DNA from: Macrolepiota albuminosa
Lineage: Eukaryota > Basidiomycota > Agaricomycetes > Agaricales > Agaricaceae
Assembly (NCBI GenBank): GCA_027475525.1
Contig: JAMWFC010000058.1
Coordinates: forward strand, 829,270-893,269
Direction of reading: 5' to 3'
DNA length: 64,000 bases
Shown piece by piece: positions 46,019-57,504 of this stretch. The notes below the pieces were generated by a model. It saw nothing but the letters and a program-made list of their open reading frames with translations, was not told the origin of the DNA and did not search any database. Both the position numbers and the translations under genes were made by a program. The first letter of the stretch is position 1. Each line of letters begins with the position of its first letter.

Positions 46019-47760
46019 ATGCTTCCCCGCCTCCTCGCCGGCCCCGGTCCCCGCGACCTCGCCCACTTTGCCTCCATTCTCCCCCACTCTGCCATCATCT
46101 CCTCCATCTCCCCCTTTGCGGCCCCCGCCGCCGACCTCGAGCCCTACAACAATGACTGGATGCGCAAGTACCGCGGCCATGCCACCACCGTCCTCAAGCC
46201 CAAATCCACCCACCAAGTCAGCCAGATCGTCCAGTGGTGCAACCACAGACACATCCCCATCGTCCCCCAGGGCGGCAACACCGGTCTGGTTGGCGGCAGC
46301 GTCCCCTCGGGCAGCGAGCTCATCCTCTCCCTCGCCAACATGAACAAGATTCGCTCCTTTGACCCCGTCTCTGGTCCGCAATCCGTCTTTTTCCGTCTTG
46401 CTGTCTAAAAAAATTTCAGGTGTCCTGGTCGCAGATGCCGGCTGCATCCTCCAGTCCCTCACTGACCATGTTGCTCTCCATAACCATGTCATGCCAATCG
46501 ACCTCGGCGCAAAAGGGAGGTCTGTGTCGCTGCCCTCCTCTGTCCCATCCCACTCAATCCCATCCCAGCTGCCACATCGGAGGCAACGTCGCCACCAATG
46601 CCGGCGGTCTCCGTCTCCTTCGCTACGGCTCCCTCCACGGCTCTGTCCTCGGTCTCGAAGTCGTCCTTCCCGACGGCACCGTCCTCGACCAGCTCTCGAC
46701 CCTCCGCAAAGACAACACAGGTAATCCTCCCCCTCTCTCCTTCTCCTCTCTAACCCCCACCAGGGTACGACCTCAAGCAGCTTTTCATTGGCGCAGAAGG
46801 CACTCTCGGCGTCATCACCGCCGTCTCCATCCTCACCCCCCCGGCTCCCCAGGCCTCCAACAACGTCATCCTCGCTTTGCCTTCTTTCAAAAACGTCCTT
46901 CCCCTTTACCAGATCGTCAAGCGGCAGCTGTCCGAGATTCTCTCCGCGTTCGAGTACATTGATCGATCTGCGTACGACTTGGCCGTCAAGCACGGCCAGG
47001 GCAGGGCTCTCTCCGACGAAGAGGTCGACGGTGCCGCCTGTTTCGTCCTCGTCGAGACCAGCGGTGGCCGTCGCGAGCACGACGCAGAGGTTTCTCCTCT
47101 TTTCATCTCATCCCTCTTTTGCTCATTCTCCTTCTCAGAAACTCTCCGATCTTTTGGAGTCTCTCATGACTGCAGACGACCCTCTCATCACCAACGGCGT
47201 AATGTCCCAGTCTCCAGCCCAGTTCTCCTCTCTCTGGGCCCTCCGTGAGGGCGTCACAGAAGCCGTTGCAAAGGAAGGAAAACCCTACAAATACGACATC
47301 TCTGTACCCCTCACCAGCTTCCAAGACGTCGTCGACAACACTCGCGAACACCTCAGATCCAAAGGTCTTCTCGGCGACCATGCTGTAAAACACGTAATTG
47401 GCTACGGTCACGTCGGCGATGGCAAGTCTTCCCATCCACTGCCCTGCCTTTAATCACACCCATTTCCAGGCAACTTGCACCTCAACGTTGTTGCCGCAGA
47501 TTATACTCCCGAAATTCAAGCCGCATTGGAGCCCTACATCTACGAGGTTGTTGGTGAGTACCCTAGCCTTGTCCTCCTACATCTCTGATACCCTCGCAGC
47601 ATCACACAAGGGTTCTATTTCCGCCGAGCATGGAATTGGCGCCATGAAAACCCACGCCCTCCATTATTCCAAGAGCCAAGTCAGCATCGCTTTGATGAAA
47701 AAAATCAAGGATGCTCTCGACCCGAAAGGTATCATGAATCCTGGCAAAGTTTTGGAGTAG
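46019..47760 (+). CDS. D-2-hydroxyglutarate / D-lactate dehydrogenase (FAD-linked)
   Basis: Seven exons. FAD-binding type-4 domain (PF01565) with [14 protein letters not shown] and [17 protein letters not shown] near residues 85 and 170; C-terminal FAD-linked oxidase domain with [31 protein letters not shown] and [12 protein letters not shown], ending KVLE. It oxidises D-2-hydroxyglutarate (or D-lactate) in the mitochondrion, passing electrons to the ETF or cytochrome c; the closest family members are human D2HGDH and yeast Dld2/Dld3. The N-terminus [17 protein letters not shown] is Arg-containing and could be a targeting peptide. Introns: one GC-AG (donor GCAAGT at 47422, inside GDG|NLH), the others GT-AG. 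Divergent from the CNH gene with 34 bp between start codons. Confidence 0.93.
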
Positions 47761-47870
47761 TATAAAATTAATATATTTGCTTGCACGTGATGTCACAAAC
47801 CATAACCCATGGTAACTGTGACCCTAAATTGTCCTCTTACCCTCAACCTTAGACTCGGGGCTCGTTGACC

Positions 47871-49682
47871 ATGGTACTTTCTCTCTTGGTACATAAAATT
47901 ACGCCTCATTAGTATCCTGTCAGCCGATATTCCAGGATGCCAATGGCATGGCCATTAAATTCTTTGTTCAAAAAGACCTCCCAGAAAATATCCAGGCCGA
48001 GTTGTGCGAGACCATCACTGCACGTCGCCATTGCATACCTTGCCAATAATTGTTGACATCCACACCAGGCTCTCGGCGGACGAGTAGAAGCCAAAGTCCC
48101 TCGGCAGGGCTACATCCTCGTCCAACCCGGTACTGCAGACGAGGAACGCCTGCGTCTCTGCTGGACCAGCCACGACCGACCAGAAAGGCATTTCGTGCCA
48201 TACACCTATGTCGAAGCGTGCAAGATTGCGGGGATGCTCCTCAAGCAGATATTCGTCGAGAACGGCGCTCCGATCCTCATGCACATCCACAACAGCATCG
48301 CGAATATCAACGCACGTACTGCGCTTAGTCAACGGATCATGGTGTGCCGCCTTTTTTTTTTTTTTTGGTTCTACTATGTGACCTCGTTTGTTTGTAGCAC
48401 TGCGGCGGCGACCCCCATGCGTCGATGCAGTCTGCGCGTGTGATCCTCGCGGACCCACACACAGAGGTATTCGGACATCTCGTCAAGGAATATCAAGGCG
48501 TGCCCGGAAAATTCATAGAATCGTATCTATGGGTGAAAAAGTGCATCGAAAAGTCGGCCGTGGCGTATACACCCCTGGTGTACAAGAACCCCGGCGGTCG
48601 ACGACCCGGCGAAGAGTGAGCGGAGCGCGCGCGCCCGTGGCTGGCTGCTATTTTCTGTGTTCTGATCGCGTTTTTTCGGTAGGCGCACACAGTTTACGGA
48701 AGAAGACGAAGAACGGTTGTGTAATTGGATCGCGTCCAAGATTCCATACAAGGAAACGGGCGGACGTACGGGAAACAGACTCTATCAACAACTATGCGAA
48801 CAAGTTGAGTATATCACTTTGTTATTACAACACAGAGCTCAGGCTCAAATCAAATTATAGAGCAGCGATCCAGAATACGCTTGGGTAACGCGTCATACGT
48901 GGCAGTCGTGGCGAGAGCGATACAAGAAGAACGCCGCGCGTCTCGACAAGATGATCGCTGCCATCGTGGACCGGAAGAAGCCCGCGCAGGGCGAAAAGGG
49001 TCAATACGGCTACGTCCGCCAGCCCGAAGCCAAGCCCAAACGCACCCGCAAGAAGCGCAACAAGGTCTCCGACGCACAAGCAGCCATGGACGAGCTCAAC
49101 GACGCCATCGGCCGCACGATCCCACACCCTGGCATGCCCATCATGATGGGCATGCATCAGCAACAGGATCTGCAGGCCCCCCAACATGGACTGCAGCCCG
49201 AGGTTTTCGCTCAGCTTCCTCCTGCTCATCCAGGCACTCCTGTCGATCGTGCTTCCGTTCGTCGGAGTCCGGCTGAGGAAGAGATGGACGAAGACGCGAG
49301 TGATTGGATGGTGAGAATAGGCGACGCCGAGCCCCCGCAGTGGGCCAAGCGCAAGTCAAGCGAAGAACTCGAAAGTGGCAACGGTACAAAAAGGGCTAGA
49401 ACGAGGTAATGGTTCCGAGTTTTTATACTGTCAACGATTGTTGATTTTCCTCCTCGTAGTGAACCCGAGTCCTCTGTCCAGCCCGAGCTGACTGCTCAGG
49501 CCCTCATGGCTATCGCTAATATACATGTTATCGATCAGGGCATACACGATATCGCCAAGCAGTTTAGGTTCACCGTCGAAGAAGTACAGGAATACTATGA
49601 CAAGTGCGGCGAAATGGGTCGTACTCGAATGCGCTTTCAAAAGATGCGCGAACAGCTCGCAAAGCTCGCAGAAGACGATTAA
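47871..49682 (+). CDS. RAP1: RAP1 telomere protein (BRCT plus Myb)
   Basis: A small first exon (47871-47888, MVLSLL) joins DANGMAIKFFVQKDLP; then, after an apparent GC-AG intron (48020-48068), ALGGRVEAKVPRQGYILV, forming an N-terminal BRCT domain with LYLWVKKCIE-like text (IESYLWVKKCI). The RAP1-type Myb domain follows: QFTEEDEERLCNWIAS, GGRTGNRLYQQL, WVTRHTWQSWRERYKKN (about residues 195-260). A basic linker (KPKRTRKKRNK) leads to a C-terminal helical region ending KLAEDD that could be the RCT interaction domain. RAP1 acts in the telomere cap and in silencing. Introns near 48342, 48616, 48804 and 49408 are GT-AG. The T15 tract at 48352-48366 lies in an intron. Stop at 49680. Confidence 0.88.
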
Positions 49683-49810
49683 ACTGACTGGCTGTTTACA
49701 TCTATCTTTACATTGAGAAGATTTTTTTTTTTTTCGCAAAGCTCGCAGAAGACGATTAAACTGACTGGCTGTTTACATCTATCTTTACATTGAGAAGATT
49801 TTTTTTTTTT
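49657..49810. repeat. 77-bp tandem duplication (probable assembly artefact)
   Basis: 49657-49733 and 49734-49810 identical, exactly 77 bp, over the RAP1 stop codon and 3' end; each copy ends in a T run. Confidence 0.97.
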
Positions 49811-49853
49811 GCATGTATACATATTGACGAGGAACAAATGGACTTTTCGACTA

Positions 49854-51394
49854 CTACGGGACTTCGAAATCCATGAGTAATTTATAATCTGCAGCCCTTG
49901 CTGGTGCAGATGGGCTGTCGAAAGGTTTGCGGCGCCTAACCGAAATGTCAGAGAAATACAGCGTATATATCAAACACGTACCTCTCGCCAGCAGCCGCAG
50001 AAGGGAATGAACCGAAAAGATCAGGGTGCTTCGGCAGCGGAGACTCGCTAGGAAAAATGAAAAATTAAGAAAGACGCATCCGACCAAGTGTGGACACCGA
50101 CGTAAAGTATGGATGTTGGAGAGCTTCCTCGGCTGTGATTCGACGTTCAGGATCATAAGTCAAGAGAGACATGAGCAGATCGATTCCTGCTGTTGTCATG
50201 TACTGAAACTTTTGCCGGAATTGATGGGGTTGGGGTGATGGCAAAGTCAGAGTTTTGGCCATGGGGAGGGAGACGTATCCAGGCCACGAGTCTTGTGTCG
50301 GAGGTCCAAGGAGCTTGAAGATCATCGAGATCAGTTCGATTTCGCCCTTTGCTTGGAAAAGCGGCTCCTTCAGGAGGAGCTCGGCGAATATACATCCGAC
50401 GGACCACATGTCGATTGCCGTCGAGTACTTTGTGGCGCCAAGCAGGATTTCGGGAGCGCTGGGCGATAGTGCTAGAGACCCGATTTTGTGGCGCGTGTGG
50501 CATAAAGCACGTACCGATACCAAAGTGTTACCACGAGCTGTGTCATTCCGCCGACACCGACCGGGTCGCCGTACCGTCGCGCGAGTCCAAAGTCTGCCAC
50601 TTTGATCGTCCCTCTGTTGTTCATGAGCAAGTTACTCGTTTTTAAATCGCGGTGTAGGATCCAGTTCGAGTGACAGTGGGATACAGCCGATAACAGTTGA
50701 TGAGCAAGTTACTCGTTTTTAAATCGCGGTGTAGGATCCAGTTCGAGTGACAGTGGGATACAGCCGATAACAGTTGAGCATCAAGGTTTTGGTTTCCGAC
50801 TGCAGAAATGGCGACGGCATTAGAGTAAGGAGAGTTTTGAGGTCGTGTTCAATAAAGTCCATCACAACAAATACTCTAGTTCATTATTACATTTGCGCGT
50901 ACTCGTTGAAGAATCACTCACTGAGTTAGTGTATCACCAACAACAACCTCCCTTATGCCTACAACATTCTCGTGTCGGCATGTCATTAGGGAAAATATCT
51001 CTCTCAAGGCGGTTATAGGAAATCCATTCTTTTCCTCGTCGAGCTTGAGCTTTTTTAAAGCTACAATGTCCCCTGTTTGTTTGTCTCGTGCTCGAAAGAC
51101 GACACCATATGAACCTTCCTCAATCTGGTTCAACTTTTCATAACAATATACTGAGCGTGCTGGAAGGATGGGAGGGTGTCGGGTTCTGGGAGGAACATAT
51201 ATACTGTGGCCAGAACGTGGAGGATTCGTTGGAACGTTTATAACCGGAGGAGTAGATGTGTCCGTGGGTTTGGTCGATGGTTTATGTTTCGCCCGACGCT
51301 TGAGTGGAGGAACCCGGACGTTAGGAGGGCCGTCGTCGTCGTCGCCGCCTTCCCACTTGGACCTTTTGCGTGTTGGCGTCACGTCAGTCGACAT
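49854..51394 (-). CDS. CDK10/CDK11-type cyclin-dependent kinase
   Basis: Starts [17 protein letters not shown] with a short basic Pro-rich leader, then the kinase domain: [14 protein letters not shown] (P-loop), [12 protein letters not shown] (catalytic Lys), [10 protein letters not shown] (cyclin-binding helix), [40 protein letters not shown] (DFG), VVTLWYRAPEILLG and [13 protein letters not shown], ending near [18 protein letters not shown]. Stop TAG at 49854. PITALRE is the CDK9 spelling of the helix, but [14 protein letters not shown] and the overall pattern fit CDK11 (PITSLRE) and CDK10; family members link transcription, splicing and mitosis. Several GT-AG introns. A 77-bp artefact at 50623 duplicates the exon with HRDLK. 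Confidence 0.88.
50623..50777. repeat. 77-bp-period tandem duplication (probable assembly artefact)
   Basis: 50623-50700 match 50700-50777 at offset 77, over the catalytic-loop exon of the kinase. Confidence 0.96.
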
Positions 51395-51452
51395 CGAATA
51401 GTACAAAAGTATCCCACTAATCAGGGTCACATAAGGTCACGGAGTAATTACA

Positions 51453-53130
51453 TTATCTGTCACGTCGTTCGTCTAATACTTTTATCAAGTGGTGTTGTGT
51501 TTCTTCTACCTCCCATCCATTCGTCTCACGTTTCCCTGACACAAATGGCTCCACACATACTTTTCCAATAGAAACAAATAGATCCTCCAAAATCCACGTC
51601 AATCTCGGACCAGTCAACTCGATCGCTGGCTCTGCATTGATTTCCAACAGCTTTACTTGAAATTGGGGTTGACCTGACGCAATAGAATAAGCAACAAGGA
51701 AGTCAATTCCATACAGCTCAAAGGCATTGGGCAAGGGCTAATATGTTAAGTGACAACAATAGAATAAGCAACAAGGAAGTCAATTCCATACAGCTCAAAG
51801 GCATTGGGCAAGGGCTAATATGTTAAGTGACAACATCAGGAAACACATGATTAGGAATTACCTGAAAATGGACAGGATTTTCCAGTGCGGCTTTGAAAGT
51901 TTCTCTGAGCACCTCCACCATTTGCTGGACTATCTCGGCCATATTTTCACGGGTGAATCTAAGAGACGAGTCTCCTTCGTGCGACGATAGAATTTGGCAC
52001 CCAATGAGTTCGTTGAATAACCGCACCCCCTCTTCGCCTTTGTGTGTTTGCAAGGAGGTATTTGTCAAATGAGGCATCAAGTCGAGGCTTGAAGTATCAT
52101 TGGGCTCCTCATATGGGACTGAAGAAAAGAGAGACAATATTCGGTCGTAGAGATATACTTGGAGGGCTCCCGAGGCCACGCAATAGGCTCGAAGATGGAA
52201 CTATATCAATTAGAATGTCAACCACAAACATGTGTAACTGATTTGTTTAACCGACCTTATGACCATGGACTTTGGGAGGTTTTAGAAACCCGTCGATGGA
52301 TGCTTCGGAGGGATCTAGAAGGAGGGGATTCGAAATATACTCCTGATGTAAAACCCAGTCAGGAACAAACATTCTTGGAGTTGTTAAACTTGCTCACACC
52401 TGAATAACAAAATGTCGAAGCTGCGAGGTGACAACAGCCGTTTCATCAGGACTGTTCTCACCCTCGTCATCCGAAAGTTCAAATTCTTCAAAGATATCTG
52501 CGAGGTGACAACAGCCGTTTCATCAGGACTGTTCTCACCCTCGTCATCCGAAAGTTCAAATTCTTCAAAGATATCTTGCAAGGATTCTTTGCTATTGAAG
52601 ATTCTGATTCCCATGCCACGATCTGACATCCCACTAGGCATACCTCATCAGGAGAGAAATAACCATAGGAAAGATGCTAACGGCTTAAGAATCCACCACG
52701 ATCGAGATTGATCCAAAGATTCTCCCAATTCCCATAAATCGTCGGCCCACATCTCATCCAGTTCATCAGCAAAAGATATCTCGATTTCGTAAGTTTTAGG
52801 GACAGCTGCTTTCAAAAGCGATGAGGAACGTTTCGTCATGTATGAGCTGAGACACCGAGACAAAAAGTGCTTTCTGATAAGAGCTTTCCTGAAGATGTAA
52901 CTGGACGACAGAACTTTTTGGCGATTTTGATGACTGAGTTCATGATCTATGTGATCATAACTTGCCCATTGAATCAAGAATCTATCTGCTAGAGACTGTG
53001 GAACAGACGAAACAATGTCGATCGGCACGTTCAGTGCGCCGAGAGCATTGCGGACGAGGCGGTCGGTCAAGGGGGCAGACGGCCAGAAGACGAGACATTG
53101 CAGTGACATTGAAGAATTGACGCGTGTCAC
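51453..53130 (-). CDS. Tubulin-tyrosine-ligase-like protein
   Basis: Seen: LVFWPSAPLTDRLVRNAL at the N-terminus (start 53130 or the second Met at 53109), then YEIEISFADELDEMWADDL, then WWILKP|GMSDRGMGIRIF across an intron (ATP-grasp nucleotide-binding element of the TTL family), KFHLRAYCVASGALQVYLYD, and FELYGIDFLVAY with VKLLEINAEPAIELTG (the metal-binding E-I-N-A motif). TTL-domain enzymes ligate amino acids to protein C-termini or side chains; fungal members such as yeast Pby1 also associate with P-bodies, and tubulin as substrate is not established here. Two 77-bp-period artefacts (51680, 52421) break the frame. Divergent from MMM1, with about 80-100 bp between starts. Confidence 0.85.
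51680..51835. repeat. 77-bp-period tandem duplication (probable assembly artefact)
   Basis: 51680-51758 match 51757-51835 at offset 77, within the TTL-like gene. Confidence 0.95.
52421..52576. repeat. 77-bp-period tandem duplication (probable assembly artefact)
   Basis: 52421-52499 match 52498-52576 at offset 77, within the TTL-like gene (exon with FEEFELSDDEGENS). Confidence 0.95.
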
Positions 53131-53209
53131 GTGGAGGGAGTAAATCAGGTGCCGATACTTTTATTTCCTGGTGATTCCTGGCCTTTTCTTACTATCTACA
53201 TCCTGCGTG

Positions 53210-54307
53210 ATGGGGACAAATTATCTTTTTTCCTTAGAACCCACTTTCACGCAGGGCCTAGTTTTGGGTCAACTCTCGGTCATCCTTCTGTTTAGCCTCA
53301 TTCTCAAGTATATATTCCTTGATTCCACCCGCGATCCTTTCGAGACGCCCTCTTATCAAGCCCGTACCGATAAAGACTTCACACTACAAGCACAGAAGTC
53401 TGACATGCAAGAAGCGGAGACAGACCCGAATCACAATGAACACGAATCTGTCGAATGGTTTAATGCACTATTGCGGCAGGCAAGCTGTGCTTTATGTCCC
53501 TACTCAGTGCCGCTCATGTGCTAGCGCAGATTGTTGATGTTTATCGCTCGAAACTACGAGACGACACCGTAGGCCCTGAGGGTAACGAGATTGCCCGTAA
53601 ACGAATAGAGGACTACGCCAACAAAGTGCGGCCTGCGGGCTTCCTCGTGGGTATTATACACTGTTGCGGCTGAATCTTCCATCCCGCTGAATGCTTCCCG
53701 CAGGACCACATAAGAATACATTCAATAGATCTTGGTGTTTCCGCGCCAAAGTTGCATAAAGCACACTTGACTTCAGAAGCACCGCCCAATACTCTCACAG
53801 TCAGTTTTCCAACGCGCATAATGTATTGAATCAAAACCCTCCTGTCAGGATATCCATTTCGAAACGACATATACTGATACGTTGTCCATCTCCTTGTCAA
53901 CGTCATACCTCTTCAATTACCCAATGTCATCCTTCGCGCGTCTCCCAGTTTCACTGACAATATCATTATCCCTATTTAAGTCTTTAGTGAGTGCAAATCT
54001 TTTTTTTATTCTTAATTTGATTAAACGTCGACGGTAGATCACTATATCGCCACCTCCAGCAGATTCTCGTGCTCCAGTACTAACGTTCAGCATCTCACCT
54101 AATTTCACACTTGACCTCACGACTACATCATTGATGGGGAGCCGCGCTAAATTAGCCAATGTTCCCAAGCTGCATGAACTTATCCAGCACCAAGTACGCC
54201 GCATCCTCGCCGCACGTGGGACTTGGAAGGTCGTGCTTCCTGGCTTAGCCAGTCTATCGACGATACAAGATCAAGTGAAAAAAGAAATGGAGGAAAAGTT
54301 TCCATGA
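53210..54307 (+). CDS. MMM1: MMM1, ERMES complex subunit
   Basis: Start MGTNYLFSLEPTFTQG. A transmembrane segment (LGQLSVILLFSLILKYIF, residues about 20-37) anchors it in the ER; then an SMP lipid-transfer domain: VEWFNALLRQ|IVDVYRSKLRDD, GNEIARKRIEDYANKVRPAGFL, IHSIDLGVSAPKLHKA, TYTDTLSISLSTSYLFNYP, FARLPVSLTISLSLFKS, LTFSISPNFTLDLTTTSLMGSRAKL, KLHELIQHQVRRILAARGTWKVVLPGL, stop at 54305. Length and motif order match fungal Mmm1, which tethers ER to mitochondria with Mdm12, Mdm34 and Mdm10. Introns at 53480-53529 (GC-AG, donor GCAAGC), 53647-53702, about 53798-53845 and about 53988-54039 keep the frame. An upstream GTG in frame (53171) is not needed. Confidence 0.93.
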
Positions 54308-54460
54308 TGTTTGTATATCCAGCGAACTTGAAAGAGAATTTATTAACGATGTTCTGTCCCAGATACCATCTTTGCAGTAGCTTAGTTGTACATTACACCA
54401 TGATAATGTGTTCATTTTTAGTGACATGAAAGAATGAACCGAACAAATAAGACCTCCGAG

Positions 54461-55285
54461 TTATACTCCAACAAGATCTAGCCATTCTTCAATTGCCTTC
54501 AGCACGTGGATATCTTCAAGGTCTGGGACGAGGACCATATCAATCCCTGGGTCGTTACCAAAACGATGTTGCGCCCGAAATAATCTCATTTTTCTCTCCG
54601 TTTCCATTACTGCAATTGGAAATTTCGCTTCGAAGTTGAACTCGGGAAGTTTTGATGGAAGCAGAGCTTTCGAGACTGATGCATTAGATATAGGAGGCGA
54701 TATTAGAAAGAGGCCTGAGGCTGGATGCGAAGAGATGTATGTTTGGGCAATCAAACAAGATAGGGATCTGGCAAAGATGATGGGTGGAAATGGCATGATA
54801 GACAACCGAATTTCGTCACGTAGTTCTTCATGAAATTATTTAGAGAAGACTGGGAATCAGAGAATATAACGCTCACTGGCTTCAAAAGCAGCCAACAGCT
54901 GATCAGATTTTCTGACGGGACCATGGGGAAGACGAAGATCTATATGCAAACAGGTATACCCGCTTTCAGCTAGCATCGAGGAAAAATATCCCAAACTAAT
55001 AAGACTATGAGGATGGCAGTCGGATGGAAATTCTCGACACTAATACCCATTGCCAGAAGACGTGTCCCAGTCACTATAAGACTATGAGGATGGCAGTCGG
55101 ATGGAAATTCTCGACACTAATACCCATTGCCAGAAGACGTGTCCCAGTCACTGCAGAAACAATACAAGTGGTGTTGGGGCTAATCTAGGCGCAGAAGGGG
55201 GTGGAGAGTGTATGATGGTGGAATAGACGCGTCCAGTGATACAACCTGAGAATCTCTGTGTTGACTGTCGAAACAAGTTGAACAT
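54461..55285 (-). CDS. Alpha/beta-hydrolase fold protein
   Basis: Seen: MFNLFRQSTQRF with a mitochondrial-like basic N-terminus, TPLVLF, SGNG|LISLGYFSSMLAESGY (split by a GTATTAG...CATAG intron), CLHIDLRLPHGP, LRDEIRLSIMPF, PPIIFARSLSCLIAQTYIS (FARSLS would be the nucleophile elbow with Ser), GLFLISPPISN, DMVLVPDLEDIHVLKAIEEWL, stop at 54461. Fits the small alpha/beta hydrolases of unknown substrate common in fungi. The 77-bp artefact at 54999 duplicates the second exon, and the frame next to it is off by one base (after TPLVLF), so the model around 55140-55160 is uncertain. Divergent from RPB8 with 40 bp between start codons. Confidence 0.68.
54999..55152. repeat. 77-bp tandem duplication (probable assembly artefact)
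   Basis: 54999-55075 and 55076-55152 identical, 77 bp, in the hydrolase gene. Confidence 0.96.
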
Positions 55286-55325
55286 GGTTGGTCTCGTGTC
55301 ACAAGTCACTCTCCCCTTTTGATCA

Positions 55326-56058
55326 ATGACCACAACCGCCTCGAGCATCGTTTTTGACGACATTTTCACCATCAATGCTATTGATAAAGAGGGGAAAAAG
55401 TTCGATAGAGGTCTGTGATCCTTATCGTTTTTGACGACATTTTCACCATCAATGCTATTGATAAAGAGGGGAAAAAGTTCGATAGAGGTCTGTGATCCTT
55501 ATCAAGGCCTCTTTTGAGATCTCTCAGCCGACTTGACCACAATCCTAGTATCGCGTCTCTATGCACATTCTAAAAATTACGAGATGGACCTCACATTAGA
55601 CTTCAACGTTGAGCTATTCCCTCTCCAAAATGAAGATAGTTTTGCTCTTGCTCTCGCCACATCTCTTGCACGAGGTGGCGCACCGACTGGCGCAAGTAAT
55701 ACCGACGGCACTGAGGATACAACGGATGAAAAGGAGCGGGATGTATGGAGGCCGGACGGCAAGGGTCGAAGAGGGCTTGAGGATGACTATGACTATGTCA
55801 TGTATGGCAAGGTGAATATTGCAAGACGGTAAATATTGCCACACCGCTCACTGCACCATGTCAAGGTATACAAATTTGATGGAGGGACAACAGAAATTGT
55901 GTACGTTTTCAAGCATCCCTTAAATGACGCATCTTAAACATGTTTATAGGACTGCCTATGCATCATTTGGTGGACTGCTTATGTCACTCACAGGATCCTT
56001 TCGGCATCTGACGAGCATCGTCCTGGGTGACCCAATATACCTTCTAGTGAGAAAATAA
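55326..56058 (+). CDS. RPB8: RPB8, shared subunit of RNA polymerases I, II and III
   Basis: Exon 1 MTTTASSIVFDDIFTINAIDKEGKKFDRV, then SRLYAHSKNYEMDLTLDFNVELFPLQNEDSFALALATSL, an acidic loop, WRPDGKGRRGLEDDYDYVMYGK, VYKFDGGTTEIV, TAYASFGGLLMSLTGSFRHLTSIV, LGDPIYLLVRK, stop at 56056. This is the whole ABC14.5/Rpb8 OB-fold in order. Introns about 55413-55551 (inflated by the 77-bp artefact at 55347), 55812-55865 and 55901-55949. Essential assembly subunit of all three nuclear polymerases. Nothing unusual in the protein. Confidence 0.95.
55347..55503. repeat. 77-bp-period tandem duplication (probable assembly artefact)
   Basis: 55347-55426 match 55424-55503 at offset 77, duplicating most of RPB8 exon 1 and the intron donor. 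Confidence 0.96.
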
Positions 56059-56182
56059 AATGATGTATTGACGGGAATTATTCGGCATAAAATATAGCTC
56101 TAGATAAATGTAATTAATGTGAGATTTCCACCGAGAAAAAGGTATAATGGTAGCGCCAAGCTTGATGCATGAGGATTGCACA

Positions 56183-57504
56183 TCATCCAAGTCTGAGTCC
56201 TCGCAATTTGCCAATGACATCGACAACGTCGGCGTTTTTCATCTCGCCATCTGACAGACCCCAAAAACGTCGACCAACGACTTTGACATCCACTTCTACC
56301 GCCGCGTTGTCGACGTTGTCACTGGAACCAGAATACGTTCGTTGCGTTCCCGGTGGTAAAAGTTTCTGTGTGAATGATCGTGATATATCTTGGTAATTGA
56401 CTCCGAAAAAATGGGTCAATTTGGCCGCCCGACGACGGCGCACGCTGAATGATGAAGACTGGAAAAGAAACGAAGACGTTTCTTCTACATCTGATGTCAT
56501 GTCCGATGGGATCTTCAACAAGTTCAGAGAGGTAGATGAGCTTTGATCAATTTCAAGAAGGGACGAGTCAAAACTAGAACGACGCCGCGTGGTCCCAGTC
56601 GATGGTGGTACATCTACTGAGACAATGGTGGATAGGGAATTGCGACGGTCTGCCGAATGACGATGAATACACCCATTTACACGATTCACGTCTATCAAGG
56701 CCTCACTACCAAAAACCTATAGGCAGGGTAAATAACAAGAACACCGCAAGGAACTGCCAGACTAACCTGTGCAATTTTCCGTGCCCGCTTTAGGGCATCA
56801 AATTTCTGTAGATTAGACAACTGAGGTTCTGCACGAAGATTGTGGAAGTGTCGGTCATGAGTATCCTTAAAGGATGACGATCTATCAGCCTTCCATAAAG
56901 ATGGAGAACGTCTGAGGCGTCGTAGACTAGCTTGCATCATATTGGACCCCAGATCAATACTCTTACGCTGCTGTTGACACTTTTTGCCACGAGAATGGCG
57001 TATTGAGCGGTGAGGTGTACTTGGAGTCAGGGATGGGGAATTGTCGTAGTTGACATCGATAAAAGGACTCGAAGCGGTTTGTTGCAACGCCTCATCCGAC
57101 CGCTTTTGTCTGTGAGATACAATACTAACAGGTCGCGCCAAGTTTCCATCAAACGATTTGGAACGCATTGGTCCGACCGCTTTTGTCTGTGAGATACAAT
57201 ACTAACAGGTCGCGCCAAGTTTCCATCAAACGATTTGGAACGCATTGGAATTGATAAGGTATGAATTTATTGATCGCGTTGCTCGGGGCCCCGTAGTCAA
57301 TACTGAGGCTTCGGTTTGTCCTTGGATGCTTTCGTTTCTCTTGAGTGCAAATTTTTGAATGGGGAGAGTGGAATGCGAATTGGCTGAGGACGAAGTAGAA
57401 GGCAGAAGAGGCGAATTGAGGGAATGGCCTGTACTTGACAATGACGTGCTGTGACCGGAGACAGATTCTGTGTTACTTGAAGCTAAATCCTGGACGTCTT
57501 CCAT
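56183..57504 (-). CDS. Serine-rich protein of unknown function
   Basis: Seen: MEDVQDLASSNTES followed by a Ser-rich region, then MRSKSFDGNLARPVSIV, FDALKRARKIAQ|VFGSEALIDVNRV-like text across an intron (about 56712-56768), a Ser/Thr-rich basic segment (STGTTRRRSSFDSS), and VRRRRAAKLTHFFGVNYQDI (about 56385-56445), ending KLRGLRLG. The AKLTHFFGV block is reminiscent of conserved fungal proteins without assigned function; I cannot name a domain. The many RxxS sites suggest phosphorylation. The join between the first 90 residues and MRSKSF is off by one base next to the 77-bp artefact at 57095, so the true start may be either the Met at 57504 or MRSKSF at 57245. Confidence 0.6.
57095..57248. repeat. 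77-bp tandem duplication (probable assembly artefact)
   Basis: 57095-57171 and 57172-57248 identical, exactly 77 bp, in the serine-rich gene, so MRSKSFDGNLARPVS appears twice. Confidence 0.97.

Noticed and set aside
45499..46155. Plus-strand ORF of 218 codons
   Set aside because: Antisense to the first exon of the CNH gene, with composition (Gly/Arg-rich) expected from the complement of Pro/Ser-rich coding sequence.
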